NCBI GenBank assembly: GCA_018340375.1
Contig: JAFFJZ010000003.1
Coordinates: forward strand, 12,834,001-12,898,000
Direction of reading: 5' to 3'
Length of the DNA: 64,000 bases
Source: Gonatopus flavifemur
Taxonomy: Eukaryota; Arthropoda; Insecta; Hymenoptera; Dryinidae
The notes below the pieces were generated by a model. It was not told the origin of the DNA and searched no databases. It saw only the letters and a program-made list of their open reading frames with translations. This document shows positions 47,801 to 60,808 of this stretch, piece by piece. Position 1 is the first letter of the stretch, and each line of letters opens with the position of its first letter. The translations under genes were made by a program, and so were the position numbers.

Positions 47801-50640
47801 ACGAAGTAGTAGTATTATTATTATCATCATCTTATCATCATCAAAGGATGATCTCTATACAATGATATATCATTTATTTTCAGGTTAAAGCGTCTGATAC
47901 TTGATGCCACTTATCATGGGATTATTTTATGAGACATCGAGTCCTCAAGGATGGAAAAATAATCAGCAAATGTTACGGGTGGTTGCTCTTTTCCACGTTC
48001 TAACGTATCGAATCGACGATTCAAATATTTATGTGTAGTGATCCGAGTAAACTCCCAGATGACATGAAATCTTATCCTGAGAGCGATCTTATGGTTTGGT
48101 TTCTACGTGAGAGACTTATATAAATAACAGTAATTCAACGGTATTATATTTATATCCACTGTGCTCATAGTCCGATAACCTCTGGTTGGTTAGTTCATCC
48201 TGATCGTATTACGAGTAAGTGTGCAGTCACGCAAGAAATTAAAATACTGAATATTCATAGAGTACCGTCCATACAGTGCGCACCGTATAAGCACTGTACT
48301 ATTTTGAAAATACAGATTCAACTTGACCGACGTCTTCATCATCAAACGTTTAATTGGAACAAAATATAATTATGATTTCCATATTTTCAAAGGCCACTCT
48401 CTGAGTGCTTGCAACAGAATTCTTGTTTGTCTCTTGTCATTATTTGAAAACAACTTCCATTCTGAAATCTCAATTTTATTCTCTCGAATTTGTGACAAAA
48501 GCATAATTCTGAATTTCTTGAATCGAGCTTGCCAATGAAAAATTCGAAACTTTCATTCTAGAATAGCAGTCGAATTATATCAAATCAATTTGAATGGATT
48601 TGAGTTGTCGCTTATAGCGTAATTCAAGAAAAGTTCATTCGAATTAATTGCATCCCAGGTAGAAGTATTGTTCTATCGAATCCCATTACGAATAAGGAAA
48701 ATTGTGATTAAATACCATCGCGCTGAATTGAAACCTATTTTATTGGATATTTGTAACAGAGATTATTAACTGGAAAGAATGTGTGTGATTGGCGAACGAA
48801 ACTGTTAGCAACGTGACATGAAATAAAAGATGAATCTTCCTCCTTCATCTCTATGATTTTCTCGTCGCATAGAAAAAAAAACAAACAGGAGAAACATACA
48901 TCTTGCTCATAGAACTCGATTCGTCAGTTCGAGATTAACGAATTCCCAATTGCAACTAAATTCTCATCGAAAGCGAGAGAGTACAGCGAAGTATTCGCAG
49001 GTAAAAGGAGAGGAGAGAATCTTGTTACCCGCTGGTTTATTCACCGATATAAATCGTGGATCGATTTTTCGAATCGAGGATACGAAAAGTGCTACTGGCT
49101 GCTGCTATTGCATCGTATCTCACGATATCCCGGGGATTAATTAAACCTGCAAGAGAGATGCCTCCGCTGTTACTGCTGCTGCTACTGCTGCTACTGCTGT
49201 TACTGCTTCTGAAGGGGAAGGTGACGTAAACGAAGGAAGGATGGAGAAAAAAAGGATAAGGAGGTGTGTGGAAGAGGAGGAAAATCATTCTCTTGGACGA
49301 TGAGGAGCAGCAGTTAGGAACGAAAAGTCGAAAAAGCGGCAGACGAGGTGGAATTTCACGCTTGCGACGTGGTTGATAATTAAACGAGAAGCTTCGCTAA
49401 TGAAAGCGCGCGTCTACGACGATGAGAACGACGTCTTCGTCCCCTCTATCTTCATCTTCGTCTTCGTCGTCGTCATCGTTGTTGTTGTGGCCGAGATGCA
49501 AGAAAACCAACTGCCCCTGTCTTCTCTCTCCCATAAATCATGCCAGCGGAAATCCGCGCGCGAAAAGATGTGGAAAATACAGCCAAGTGATGAACAAGTT
49601 CTCCGTACGAGTTAGATTTCAAATCTCTTACTTATACATCCCAAGAATGTGAATAGTCGAACACAGATGGATTTCGAATAACATAAATGTAGATCGTGGG
49701 TGCATACGTTGTAAACTGAGGAACCTGAAAGGTATTCGAATACTATTTCTAATTCTAAGAACATTCTACACGTCGCCATCATCCAACGACGACGATGACT
49801 TCCATAAATATTTTTGTTGTTGGAAAAGCTACAATTTTCAAGATTCATGCACCATCGACATCCGGGTCACGATTCACGATGCGAAAACGAGTTTAACTGC
49901 GTCACATAAAAGACAAGAAAAAGAGACAAAACTGAGAGGTAAAAAGCCAGCAGGAAAAATATAATGATGATGGATCGACGACGAAGTTTCGTAGCGTAAA
50001 CGTGGACATTCCATTCCTCTTTTTATCTCGTCATTTTTTCATGCAAAGTTAGAAATAAGAATATATATTCATGCATATACGTTGTGCATACGTCGATCTC
50101 ACCAGCTGAATAGAAAAGAGATTCATCGTCACTTGACACAAATTATTTACTGTTCCAGCTCGATATCTGGTTTTGAGTTTAAAGCAAATGGACAGTTGTT
50201 GGTTGTTAAATTTTGCAGCATCCACTTTGGGTATTGAAAAATTCAACGACCCTCAACTGACCCGCTGCTACATCATTTAGGGGGGAAAGATTCATCGTTG
50301 TTGTTGTTGTTGTTGTTGTAGAATTCATAACTGTCATATGGATTTTATGAAAAGCAGACAATGTGTGCATCAAAATGGAATCAACTTCAACCCATTCTCG
50401 TATGAGGAATGGACTTGAGCTTCTGCTTGAGTTTGTCAAGTGATTCGAAGTAATTTTGACAATAAATTGGATAGGCACTTAGGTTCATCGAAGGAATCCA
50501 GAATTAAAATCTCCTAAGAGTACACAAACCTTCAGGAACTTTGATGGAATGGTCTTGGACGTTAGCAAACGTTCAGTGAACGGTTCTGAAGGTTTGTCTT
50601 CTTTTGATAGAAATTTTATAATTGTAATAAGTTCTACTCT
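44870..50640. other. Gene-free stretch
   Basis: No gene supported. An unpaired MITE-like end TA|CACTGAAAAACAAATTTC lies at about 44959 and another, TA|CACTGTAGAAAATTTC, at about 45800. CpG-rich patches occur at 47440-47660 and 49380-49610. (TTG)n at 50297-50319. Frames here are chance or low-complexity. Confidence 0.45.
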
Positions 50641-50642
50641 CC

Positions 50643-51137
50643 AAATCTCAAAGAGTGAAAATATTGCAAGTTCAACGAGAGTGAGATCCCACTCCATAAG
50701 AGTGAAATTCCATCCTTTTATGAGAATGAAATGCTCACTCCCTGACCAGAAATTCACAACAGGCGCAGTACTGCACCAGTAGTGGCCAAGACTGGCATTT
50801 GTGTGGGATGATAACGCTTTTCTTTACTGAGGATTTGGTACCAATACTATTTTTCACAATGAGTGCAGTGCCTGTACTGGATCAGTAACTGGCCGACATT
50901 AAACTCTCAGTACCGGTTCATCGGTACAGGCATAGTATGTACTGTATTTATATGTATCCAGTACTCATCTCGTACAAATTAGCCAAGTGTTGGAGATCCA
51001 ATACTGGCACTGTACTGCACCTGTATATCAACGTCGGCATAATTCGGATTTTTTTGATTGGGTCCCTCACTCCGTTAGAGTGAAAATCCTTTCTCACGGA
51101 GTGAATATTTACTCTCCAGTATTCAGCGAGAGATTTA
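50643..51137. mobile_element. GGAGTGA-type MITE, copy 3, split by an insertion
   Basis: The halves 50643-50741 and 51066-51137 together make a third copy of the GGAGTGA family. The interruption (50742-51065) is bounded by an 8-bp duplication. Confidence 0.7.
50742..51065. mobile_element. 324-bp insertion with 8-bp target duplication
   Basis: Direct repeats CTCACTCC at 50734-50741 and 51066-51073 flank it. An 8-bp duplication is typical of hAT-type transposition, but clear terminal inverted repeats are not visible, so the class is open. The interior repeats GTACTG/CAGTAC motifs. Confidence 0.6.
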
Positions 51138-51235
51138 GAGAGTAAATTAATCCGTGAAGTTGAGTGAATGATCCACGTTATATAACGATAAGTACGCTGT
51201 GAAGAAACTGTCAATTCCCCGCGTCTTGGTATCAC

Positions 51236-51390
51236 ACAATTTTAGTACATTCATTTTCCAGTCCACTCACTGAAATTTTACGAAAATCTTGCTGTAAAAT
51301 CTCAAAAAATGTGCTGGAATATTTCTGCAAAGGTTTTGGAATTTCCAGTCCAACGTACTGGTTAATGACTTCCAATGAAAAGTTTTTGCA
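51236..51390. repeat. Fragment of the CACTGTAAAAA-type element
   Basis: Contains CCAGTACGTTGGACTGGAAA on the minus strand and repeated GGAAAWTTCCAG-like motifs as in 17154-18255. Confidence 0.4.
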
Positions 51391-52651
51391 GGGTAGTTTT
51401 GCGAGTGATTTGTATCCATGAGGAAAGTTTATTGAATAGGGGTTTTTTTCTAAAGCCATAGATCATTTGATTTCATTCGAAGCGCAACACGATTGGAATA
51501 GATGGTAGTCGAAGATTGCAAAAAACTTATCGATCTATCTCCCGGAGGACATGCAAAGAAAAATGTATAATCAGAGTCCGCCTTCGGTTTTACCAGGAGG
51601 GTTTGTTGGGTCGTGTATCCCGCGATGGCCATTATTTTCTATTTTCACGACACGGTTACAGGTCGAGGGCGTAAATCAGGAAAAGGAAGGCGTGACGTGA
51701 AGCTTTTATAGATACGATACCTGAGGTAATGAAGTATCACTTGAACTTTTCCACGGCAAAACGTCAACGCACCTTGTTTACCACATCTTCGCCGGCCAGT
51801 ATATCGGAGATTCGATGTTTCTTGAGATGCTAAAGAATATTTTATGCGAGAGGTCGATCGACGCTTGCTCTTTTCAAGGGGATGCCAGCATGGGGAGCTG
51901 GGGGAGGGGAAAAGTCAGATCTTGAGCGAACTTTTTCAAAATGAAGAATGATTATATATTTGGGATTGCGCACTGCCACGTACTTTGAATTTCCCAATGA
52001 TTTACAAAAGCTAACAAATAAAATTGTAATATTTTGACCTCAAAACGGCAACAAATGTTACTGTTGAGGGCTAGATGAGATTCGCTCCAGAAGAATTCGA
52101 GAAGACTTCTCAAAAGTTCTTGAGAACTCTTTTTGGATGCTTTGAGAATATGTGTACTATTTGGGACGTGAATTATCTCTGATCAAAACTTTCCATTCAT
52201 TCCGATTAGATGTGCAGAATTCCAAGCAATACCAATTAATACCTGTTAGGTTTAAATCGGAGTTAATGGACGATCGGAGTTTGTTTCTGGCACCAGCACA
52301 ATGAGGGAGTTAGAATTGAAGCTGATTGTCAATTTCCATGACACCCAGGCCACGAATATTCAGTGTTAGATGAAATTCATATCTTCTATAATGCGATGTC
52401 GGATTCCACAATTAGTCTGAAATGATGCTTTTCGAAATGAAAATTTTTTGCTGGCTTCAGTACAAACAGGAAGTTTGGAATGAGACAGAACGTGAGAGGA
52501 CACACGGATAAAAAAAACGACCTAGTCACAAAAACTTGGTTTATCCTTGCATAATTGAGGACCAATGGTTGCAGTGATCTGATGAATAAGACAAAATCAC
52601 GTGGATCTGGTTGTGGCAACTAAATAGAATGGTCAAAAGTGAAAATAATTA

Positions 52652-52892
52652 CCCTGTCTCAAAGTTCCAGCTGGGATTCCTCATTTCCAGGTGGAATCCC
52701 AGCTAGAATTTCAACTCCAACGTGCAATTCCTGTTGGAATTTCTGATCCCAGGTGGAATCCCAGTTGGAATTGGAAATCCCACATAGAATCCAATTGGGA
52801 TTCTGGATTATAGGTGGAGTCTTGGCTGGAAACACAGGGAAGTTTCGGATCTAGAATCCACGTGATATCCCAGCTGGATTTTTGTAACAGGG
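52652..52892. mobile_element. CCCTGT-type MITE, 241 bp
   Basis: Ends CCCTGTCTCAAAGTTCCAGC and CCCTGTTACAAAAATCCAGC form inverted repeats; TA flanks both (52650-52651, 52893-52894). The interior is a degenerate minisatellite of TCCCAGNTGGAATTYC units. Ends resemble those of 36691-37206. Confidence 0.8.
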
Positions 52893-53343
52893 TACCTCAC
52901 CTAGTTATGTGGAGCAGATTTTTCTCTGAGTGCACGATAAATCAATGCTAACTGCAATTTAGCGCATCTAGCATGTGGATTCTGAATCCATAATTGGTTT
53001 TGAAAGTATCGTTGAACGATCAGAATTTTTCGCTGATCGCAGCACAATCATGGAGCTAAAATGAATTTTTCTCCCAGCAGAATATTATATTTATCTATAT
53101 TCTCTATATTATTTATAAAGTCGTTCACTTTCCTTCCCAAGGGAGAAAAAACGTACTTTCCTCCCACTGTGCGGGCATGGGAAGTGGCACTTTTTGCGTG
53201 AGTGCTATGAACAAGTATTTATTTTGAGGAATGGAGAGAAGAAATTTGTGAAAAACGAACTATGTACTTTTATCCAAAATTTTCAATTCACAATCTTCAA
53301 TAGTTGTTGCAGACAGACTAATGAACCCATCGAGATATTACTG

Positions 53344-53547
53344 AGTGTTGCCAGAAGGTTACATTTGTTACATTTCACGTAACTTTCGACCCTCTCATGT
53401 AACATGGATGTAACATTTTTGTAAACGTTGACGTTTAAAACGTTAAACTTCAACGAAAGAATGCAAGGCTGAATATTGTGGCAAAATATCATGTAACTTT
53501 TTTCTAATCTACATGTAATATTTGATCAAGATGCTCTGGCAACACTG
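53344..53547. mobile_element. GAGTGTTGCCAGA-type MITE
   Basis: GAGTGTTGCCAGA at the left and TCTGGCAACACTG at the right form inverted termini around repeated GTTACATTT/ATGTAAC motifs. About 204 bp, no coding capacity, target duplication not clear. Confidence 0.6.
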
Positions 53548-54164
53548 CTGTGGATCCCGGTCCTCACGTGAAGGTACTCGAAATAGAGGTAGACCGAGGC
53601 TAGGGGGATTTTACCCCAGTGTGGTAAATAAAGCTCAAAATATTAACAAATAAATGCCGATGCTAAAACATTTTCATTCGTGCTCAATCTTTCAACTGAT
53701 TTGAATGAAACTTGTATAGGACCATCATGTGACCATCACTAAATCATGCGATAAGTTCCATTGTTTTCAAATGACTACACTAAGAAAAAAGTATTCCAAA
53801 TTTATTCCAATCAAATAAGGTTTGTTAATTAGGAACAAATCTCAGGAATAGTCGCATTTGCAAAAGTGTTGTAAAGATTTCACCAAGATTCAAACTTTTA
53901 GCCAAATTTCGTCTCCGAGGTCTGAAGAGTCATTTCATGTAAAGAATTTTGATTTTGGAGGTAAAAAATTGATCATCTCTAGCAACACACAATCTTCGTC
54001 GAACGTTCTGAGAATGTTTGCAGGACATTTAAATATTCTAGGAACGTTCGGAGAATATTTTACGCACGTTGGTGTTACTTGGGGTGTCTCGAAAGAGCGA
54101 AACCCAGTCAAACTTCATAATCAGTAATTTTCAAAGAGTGAATTTGTTTTAATACTGTACTCTA

Positions 54165-54332
54165 CACGGAAAGAAAAAAGTTATCAATACTTGAATAACA
54201 TTTATTAACATTTAGAAAAATGACTGACAGCTTAGGGAAAAAGAGCACCGCTGAAGCTATTCTTCAGCTATACTCTTTTTCCTTAAATTGTCAGTCATTT
54301 TTCTGAACCATCATAACCTCTGTCTTTCCGTG
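54165..54332. mobile_element. CACGGAAAGA-type foldback MITE
   Basis: Termini CACGGAAAGA and TCTTTCCGTG with TA on both sides. The interior folds back: GAAAAATGACTGACAGCTTA pairs with TAAATTGTCAGTCATTTTTC around a small GCTGAAGCTATTCTTCAGC hairpin. Confidence 0.8.
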
Positions 54333-54399
54333 TATGAAAGAAATTTCCATAAAATCGTAAAACTAGGCGCACGTGTTCTTCCTCTTTTGATCTCATCGC

Positions 54400-57240
54400 G
54401 ATGATTCATTATTTGATTTCCAAAACTTACCATAATTCAAAGTGTATTTAATCTCGTTCTCCATTCACCGAGCATATTTTCATAGGACGATCGTGTCTCT
54501 TCTTCCATCTCTTTTACCGTCATCAAGGTAAGGCGTTCAAGCTCTATTAATATAGAGAAATCTATTTGCACGTAGGAACAAACTGGAATATTTAAGTTTA
54601 CACTTCAAATCAAAGCCTGGAGCGAGCGCCGCTAGCGAGGCGTGACTTGGCCACCTGTCGCTGAGCTACTTCGGCGACGACGACATCGTTGTCGTCGGAG
54701 TATCGTTGAGCCGCGTCACTGGGAACACGGCCTCTTGGGCAAACACTCGACTGTGGTGATAGTGACAGTGTAAAGCACACTGTAGTCGGCTGCGGGGTAG
54801 TTACACATACCTTTATATTCCCCACCGCGAAGAACTCGCTTGCTTCGTTATCTTTAAAGCGGAAGGAACCATGTCGTCTTATATATAAGAGGTGATGAAA
54901 CGTACCGCCAAGCGCGTGAACGAGACTCTCCTTTCGTGCCCTAGTCGAGATTCTCGTCGTTCTCCTCTAATTCACCGATATCTACCGTTTTGATATCTAC
55001 TCTAGAATAAATAAATTGAAGAAAAGGTTCTCATACAGACGAGAAGACAAATATTTGTCATGTGCGATTAACCCTTATCCGTACAGACCAATTGTTTGTG
55101 ACATTCATCCTTTCTCATAAAGCGTTGGGAAAAAATGATTACAGCTATTGTTCTAACGTGCAGGTGTCGCAGAAGTTGGAATAACAAAAAAAGCGACGTA
55201 AATGTATAGTTCGGGTCTCCGAGGTCCTGGTAGTTGAAAAGTTATATGAATATTTGAAACCAGAGAAATATTATATCACGCTTGGTGCCTTCCAAGTTTT
55301 AAACATCTTAGATGAAAGTAGTTGATTTCATCCAAGAATTTTTCATCTTTGTAACAAAATTCTAAATTGAGAGGGTCAATCATTCTAGAGGCCGGAAATA
55401 TATGAATATTGAAATGTGTTTTTGAATTTTCTCCAAGCTGTGAACAACTAAATGGCGGCTCCTCAGTGTTTTTCCGTGGCCAGGCAAATAACTTTACTAC
55501 GTAGGATTTTTTTCTTATGTGTAATGCACAGTTCAATTTTTATTACGATTTTTGAGTGGATTTCGTTGTTTTTTTGAATTTAAAAAAAAAACCTACATAC
55601 AACTGTACCTAATATCATATTCAATCCAAATTTTCTTGGTTTATGATTGTATCTTCAAATTTGCAGGAGTTATTTGTCCGACCACGGAAATTCAAACACA
55701 CCCTGCAATAGTTATATTATAAAGAACTCTTCGCCTGCTTGGAAGGAAAGGGACCGATTGCAGACCGATCATTTCTTCCCTCATTTTCTCCCCTAGGGAA
55801 GAAATGATAGAGAGGAAAATGAAGACAAAAGAAAATGTTGAAAAATGAATATATAAAAAGAAAATATGAAAAGTTGACGAATTTCCAATTTTGTCTTGTT
55901 AAATTCTTCATATTTTCCGAACTATACGGAAGAGGGTTAACATCGACGATTTACTATCAATTTGATGTTGAAATTCTCAATGACTTTCCAGAACATTAAC
56001 AACAAGAAAAAAGTGAACAAAGTAATGGAAGTATAATTTTCTTCGACAAGAAATGTATATCAGCATGTAGAATAATGTTGTACTTACATATCATATTCGT
56101 GAAATTCCAGTTACAGCTTGGCGCTTATCTGTTACTTTGGAAGAGAAACAACAAATGTCATTGAGAACGCGATGAAGTAGTAGCACAACAGACGACCGAG
56201 AGCCAAGAGCTCGTTGAGACTACTCAAGTCACGGGGCGTGACGAACGACAAACGAACTAGCAGCAATGTTTTCCCGTTTTCCCGTCCAACAACCTCGATT
56301 AATATCTTTTTATTCCCCTTAATCTTTTTCACTTGAGACCTCCAAATGAACATGCATAGAAACACGGAATATACACGACGCTTTGACAATTGCAAGAGAG
56401 AGAACAAAGAAAATCTTTTCGAATCTACCTTGAAACTAGTAAGTAAATCAGAAAATAAAAAAGTTCCTCACATTAAAATCACCTAAAATCGAAAAATATG
56501 TTCCGCATAAGTTCGTTTGAGATAAAAGAAGGAGAAGAAGAAGAAGAAGAGATTTAATCATTCAAACAAACCCTCCTTTCGTTTTGCTTTATAAAAGTAG
56601 AAATAATGTGCGGATGAGTGATTTCATTGCTTCCATCGATGATATAATTAAGTAATGACTCTCAAAGCGACTAATGAAAATGGAACGACGACTGAAAGAT
56701 GGAATACAGAGGGACGAGAGTGAATTTCCTTTTGAGCTCTTCCGGCGTGATCCTCTTCTTTCGTCATGGCGCGCTGATCACTCTAGAAATGAATCGGTCC
56801 ATTAACCGCCATCCATCACGAAAAGAAGAACCAAACATCGCGGCAATTTACGGAATAGACACGGGTACGCGTACAAGTCCAACCGTCGCGTGTAAAGAGA
56901 CAAAAAAGGGAGTGAAGAAAGTGGTGATGTACGTATTTATCGCTCATGCGGAACAAGATAGCGATTTTATGCAATCAAATTGTATATTTTGAATCTCCAA
57001 ACCCTCGACATTCTGAGTTTCTTGTGAATTTAGAACTATACGTAATTATCATTAATATAAAAGAAATTGGTAAGTACTATTTAATAGCCAATTCAAGTGA
57101 ATTCCCTTTAAAATTCTAGACATGATCCAGACAAAGCCGAAGACCAACGGAATATAAATTTATTCCCGTGCCTGAAATGAGATGAAACGAGGGTTGTAAA
57201 AAATGAAACAAGGTACGTTCGTTTCGTTAGAGAAAAATAA
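54400..57240. other. Unassigned stretch with a GC-rich promoter-like patch
   Basis: No gene recognised. Segment 54605-54830 is unusually CpG-rich and is followed by a palindromic TATA element (CTTATATATAAG) near 54880. An AAG-repeat lies at about 56526-56550. Remaining frames have no family resemblance. Confidence 0.35.
54878..54892. promoter_or_regulatory. Possible TATA box
   Basis: CTTATATATAAG is a symmetric TATA element just downstream of a CpG-rich patch. It could serve either strand. No transcript start or coding exon supports it. Confidence 0.25.
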
Positions 57241-57247
57241 AGGAAGC

Positions 57248-57645
57248 TTTATTCTTTACATACCAGACGCAGGCGGATACGCTTTACGACCGCCCGCCGA
57301 GGCCATTAACATCATCGTGATTATCATCATTATCATCATCGTAATCATTTTTGTCAACGATATTTATTTATTATCAATCTGTGTGAAGTGAATTGTCCTC
57401 GATGGGGTCGCACGTACCGACGGATATAAACGAATATGTATATATATATATATATATATATTTATTTATATTTATATATGTATATCGATTGAGGTTTTGG
57501 GAAGGGAGGACAGCGGAAGGGCTTTTAACCGGTAAAAGGAAGAAGGGTACGTATGATACAGATTTTCCGCTGACATTTGTTCACGAAGTGATTTTTTGTT
57601 TTTTTTCAATGGTCTTGGTTCCGCTTCTTGGTTCTGTCTCTTCTA
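57248..57645 (-). other. Probable TMTC2 3' untranslated region
   Basis: Sequence downstream of the TMTC2 stop. AATAAA hexamers on the minus strand occur at 57461-57466 and 57248-57253, giving a UTR of about 180 or 400 nt. The stretch includes a (TA)n microsatellite. Which signal is used cannot be told from sequence alone. Confidence 0.45.
57439..57460. repeat. (TA)11 microsatellite
   Basis: Uninterrupted TA tract in the probable TMTC2 3' UTR. Confidence 0.95.
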
Positions 57646-57977
57646 TTACGCTAACAGTGACGCCAATTTGTGGAGATTCGTTATGGTCGTGGCATCGCCG
57701 GGTTGAAGCCTCAGAGCTTCCCGATACGCTGCCGCTGCTTGCTTGTACTTGCCATTCAGGTGTAGTATAGCGCCGAGATTGGTATGACTTCGTGCTTCCT
57801 GCGGCCTTAAATTCGCCGCGTGCCTGTACCAAATCTCAGCTTCGTCACGGCGGTCGGCTTGTCTCAGAGCCGACGCTGCCGCCACCGATAATTCGTAGTC
57901 CGAACTCGACAATTCAGCTGCTCGCAGTTGCTCTTTAGCCGCTTCTTCTAGCCGGCCTTGCGACGTCAGGAACATTC
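57646..57977 (-). CDS. TMTC2: TMTC2 orthologue, last coding exon (C-terminal TPR repeats and stop)
   Basis: Last coding exon of a transmembrane and tetratricopeptide repeat protein. TMTC proteins sit in the endoplasmic reticulum membrane and O-mannosylate cadherin-type substrates; the C-terminal TPRs face the ER lumen. The exon begins after a good acceptor (pyrimidine-rich tract, GTTGCAG) with two bases that complete a glycine codon from the previous exon, then gives 109 residues and a TAA stop at 57646-57648. It holds the end of one TPR (GMFLTSQGRLEEAAKE), a second (EAEIWYRHAANLRP) and a third (HTNLGAILHLNGKYKQAAAAY, ending LRLQPGD). The LGAILHLNG signature in the last repeat and its position at the C terminus match TMTC2 better than TMTC1, 3 or 4, judged from memory of the family. 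GC content is clearly above that of the flanks. The conceptual start at the internal ATG 57975 is not a real start. Candidate AATAAA signals lie downstream. Confidence 0.93.
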
Positions 57978-60192
57978 CTGCAACATCAATGAGTAGGAGA
58001 ATTTACTTGACTGGTGTGGTTCAATGAATTTCCGTTCCAAAATTTGGACTAAATAAAGTGACAGGTGATTTACACAAAAAAGTAGAAAAAGAGCGGATAT
58101 TGTCAGTCATGTTTGTGGAAATCGTATTGTTCACCGGATACCAAAATGTCAATATTTCATTTATCCAATTACTTCTTTATTAACGATGAAATAAAATCCC
58201 GCACGAAAGTAGCATCGTATATCTCGCAACGAAAGACATCAAATCATCTTCGTATTTATCTGCTCCATTTTTTTTTTTTCAAATTATATCCGTGATATGA
58301 TCATTTACTTTGACACGCAACACAAATGGAACACAGGAAAGAATTTTTCATTGTGCACATTGTGTTGTACCGTACAGTTGAAGTATGTTGCTTTGTTCTC
58401 AAGAATTATTGTCGTTTCAACTATACTCAGATCTATATACAGGGTGTCCCAGAACAAAGCACCGATATCCTATTCATGTAGCATCCACTTGATTTGTTGA
58501 AATCAACTCTGAAACTGAGCCTTTGTCTTAGGGCACCCGGTATACAACTGGAACGAAAATACAATACCATTTATTTGGGCTATGACTTTTCAATTGTACG
58601 CAAGAAAATTCAAATGTTGACAAACTTTTGAAAAATAAATTTTTATTGATGAATATATACACGTTCAACTTTCTCTTTTTTCCCTCCACACGATCAATCT
58701 TCTTACGTCCCAACATCGTTATCAGATTAAAGTGAGCCATCAACATCCAAAGCTTTTAGAGATGAAAAATGACTCACAGTCATATACTCTTCACTCTCGA
58801 TGAGTAAATTAATTTTCAGCTAAAAGAATCCCGACATTTCGCTTTCTACGTCCCATATTTTTTGCTATCTGTTCTTTGATGTCCTCTGAAAACGAATCTA
58901 TGTGGATGGAAGGGTGGTAGCAGAACGTACAATTTTCAGAATTATCTAGCGATGAAACGTCAAAAGGTGATCGAGACAGGACGACGAGGGGGTAGAAGAA
59001 ACCAAGTGGAAAGTCGAACGAAGAGGATTTTGGGGTTTTTCGATTCAACGCGCGTGAGTGAAATTGGGGAAATGGAGGAAGAGAAAAGAGAAGCGTTCCG
59101 ACGCCAGCCAACGCGTGCGTTCATCCTCTTGGAATTTCAATACCCTTTCTTACGAGCACAATCGCATTTCTCTTCACGGTATATCTCCATCTCTTTCTCT
59201 CTATTCGATTAGCCTGTTAACCCCCGTCCTACTCGACGACACATTCCGTACCTTCTCTTTAAGATTATCTATGTTCTTTCATCTCTCCTCTATCTCCCAA
59301 AAATATTACACCGATATTTACAGCATTTCAACGAATCGAAATTCCTTGATTTCATCTCAAATCTCGATTGCGTGATTCAGTTACTCGCGAAAATAATTAA
59401 CGAATAATTCAATAAAGTTGTGTTTAAAAAAACTCATGTTCGCAGTTCGAGTTTCCCGAATCGAGAGAGAGAGAGAGAGAGGACCGAAAAGGAAAGGGAA
59501 AAAATACTCCTACGAATAAACTTCGAAACAATTCAAACTCGCAAATATAATATAATAAATCACGTTGGAGCGAGGAGCGTAAGAAGCTCCCAGATTCTAT
59601 TTAAATTGAATTATATTTCATATTTTCCTTTTATGCTACCGTGGCGCGTTGTTTTCTGAAATGAACATTTTTCCCGTGCGTGAGTACCGAATGATGTCAA
59701 TATTTCATACAAATGCAAACAAAATATTTCCAGAATAGCTTGAGGCGGAACATACGTATACATTTGGAACCGTGAGAACATTTTTCTCATCCAGTTTTGT
59801 TTTTTCTCTAGCTTCCTTTTTTACGAACGTGAAATGCGTATATTTTTTAATACCGAGGGACGAGGGAGATGGTTTAACTTTTTGATAGCGGTGAACGAAG
59901 GAAAATATTGAAAATGCGATAAGTTATTGAATTTATCTAGCGAATGTAAATATTTCGAGGACAAGAATATACACGTGAAAGAAAACCAAAAGTTACGTTG
60001 TTGAATCATCAAGTGGAAATTGAAAGGTTGATGAAATGTTGGTTGTCGTTGAAAGTGACTCAACAGCAATTTAGGAATTCGGTGTTTGATTGATCGATTC
60101 AATTTTCGGCAGTTTTTGAATTGAAAGAACGTTTATGAAGGATACGGAGGGTTGTTCAGAAAGAAAATTCGCTTCAATAAGGTTGGTTCCTA

Positions 60193-60645
60193 CACTGAGA
60201 GAAGATTTTATTTGTATTTAATCAATCTTCTTTTCGATACGGCGAAATAAACATTTATCATACACAAACATGGCTCATTATCCTGAAATAAGGTTTATCA
60301 ACAGTTAAGAAACGTCTTATAAGATTTTTCAACAGCCAATAAACTTCATTTATAGGTGATGACCCAAGTTTATTAAATACAATTAAACTCCTAAGAAAAA
60401 AAAGATTAGATACAATGAGATCTGAGTAGATTTCATCAGATCTCAATTTTGGCAAAAATCTCTACAAATCTGTTCGCATCTGGTTACATCTGAACATTTC
60501 AAGTTGGGCAACAATCTTCGGAGTTCTCTGATATTAATTCACTCTCAAAGATTCCAACTTTGCAAGAAAAAATATAGGAAAATTCAGAAAGATTTGTGGA
60601 GATCTTTGGAGATCTAATCTTTTTTTCACGGGTCTTCTCTCAGTG
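60193..60645. mobile_element. CACTGAGAGAAGA-type MITE with nested repeat
   Basis: Termini CACTGAGAGAAGA and TCTTCTCTCAGTG, with TA at 60191-60192 and 60646-60647. Inside, GAAAAAAAAGATTAGAT near 60390 and its reverse near 60612-60628 mark a second, nested inverted-repeat element. Non-coding; in a TMTC2 intron. Confidence 0.8.
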
Positions 60646-60808
60646 TACTCAATCATTAATAGCATTCAAAAAATCATAACACACTTGTAATCATCACTTT
60701 TTTCCTCATCGATGGAATATTCAAATGTAGACAATAAACAACATCTACTCGAGTTAAAATGATCTAGTGATTGACTCGTAATGTAACGCTGTGCTAACCA
60801 AAAACCTA

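Noticed and set aside
57203..57770. Plus-strand frames across the TMTC2 3' end
   Set aside because: They are antisense shadows of the TMTC2 last exon and of TA/ATC simple repeats.
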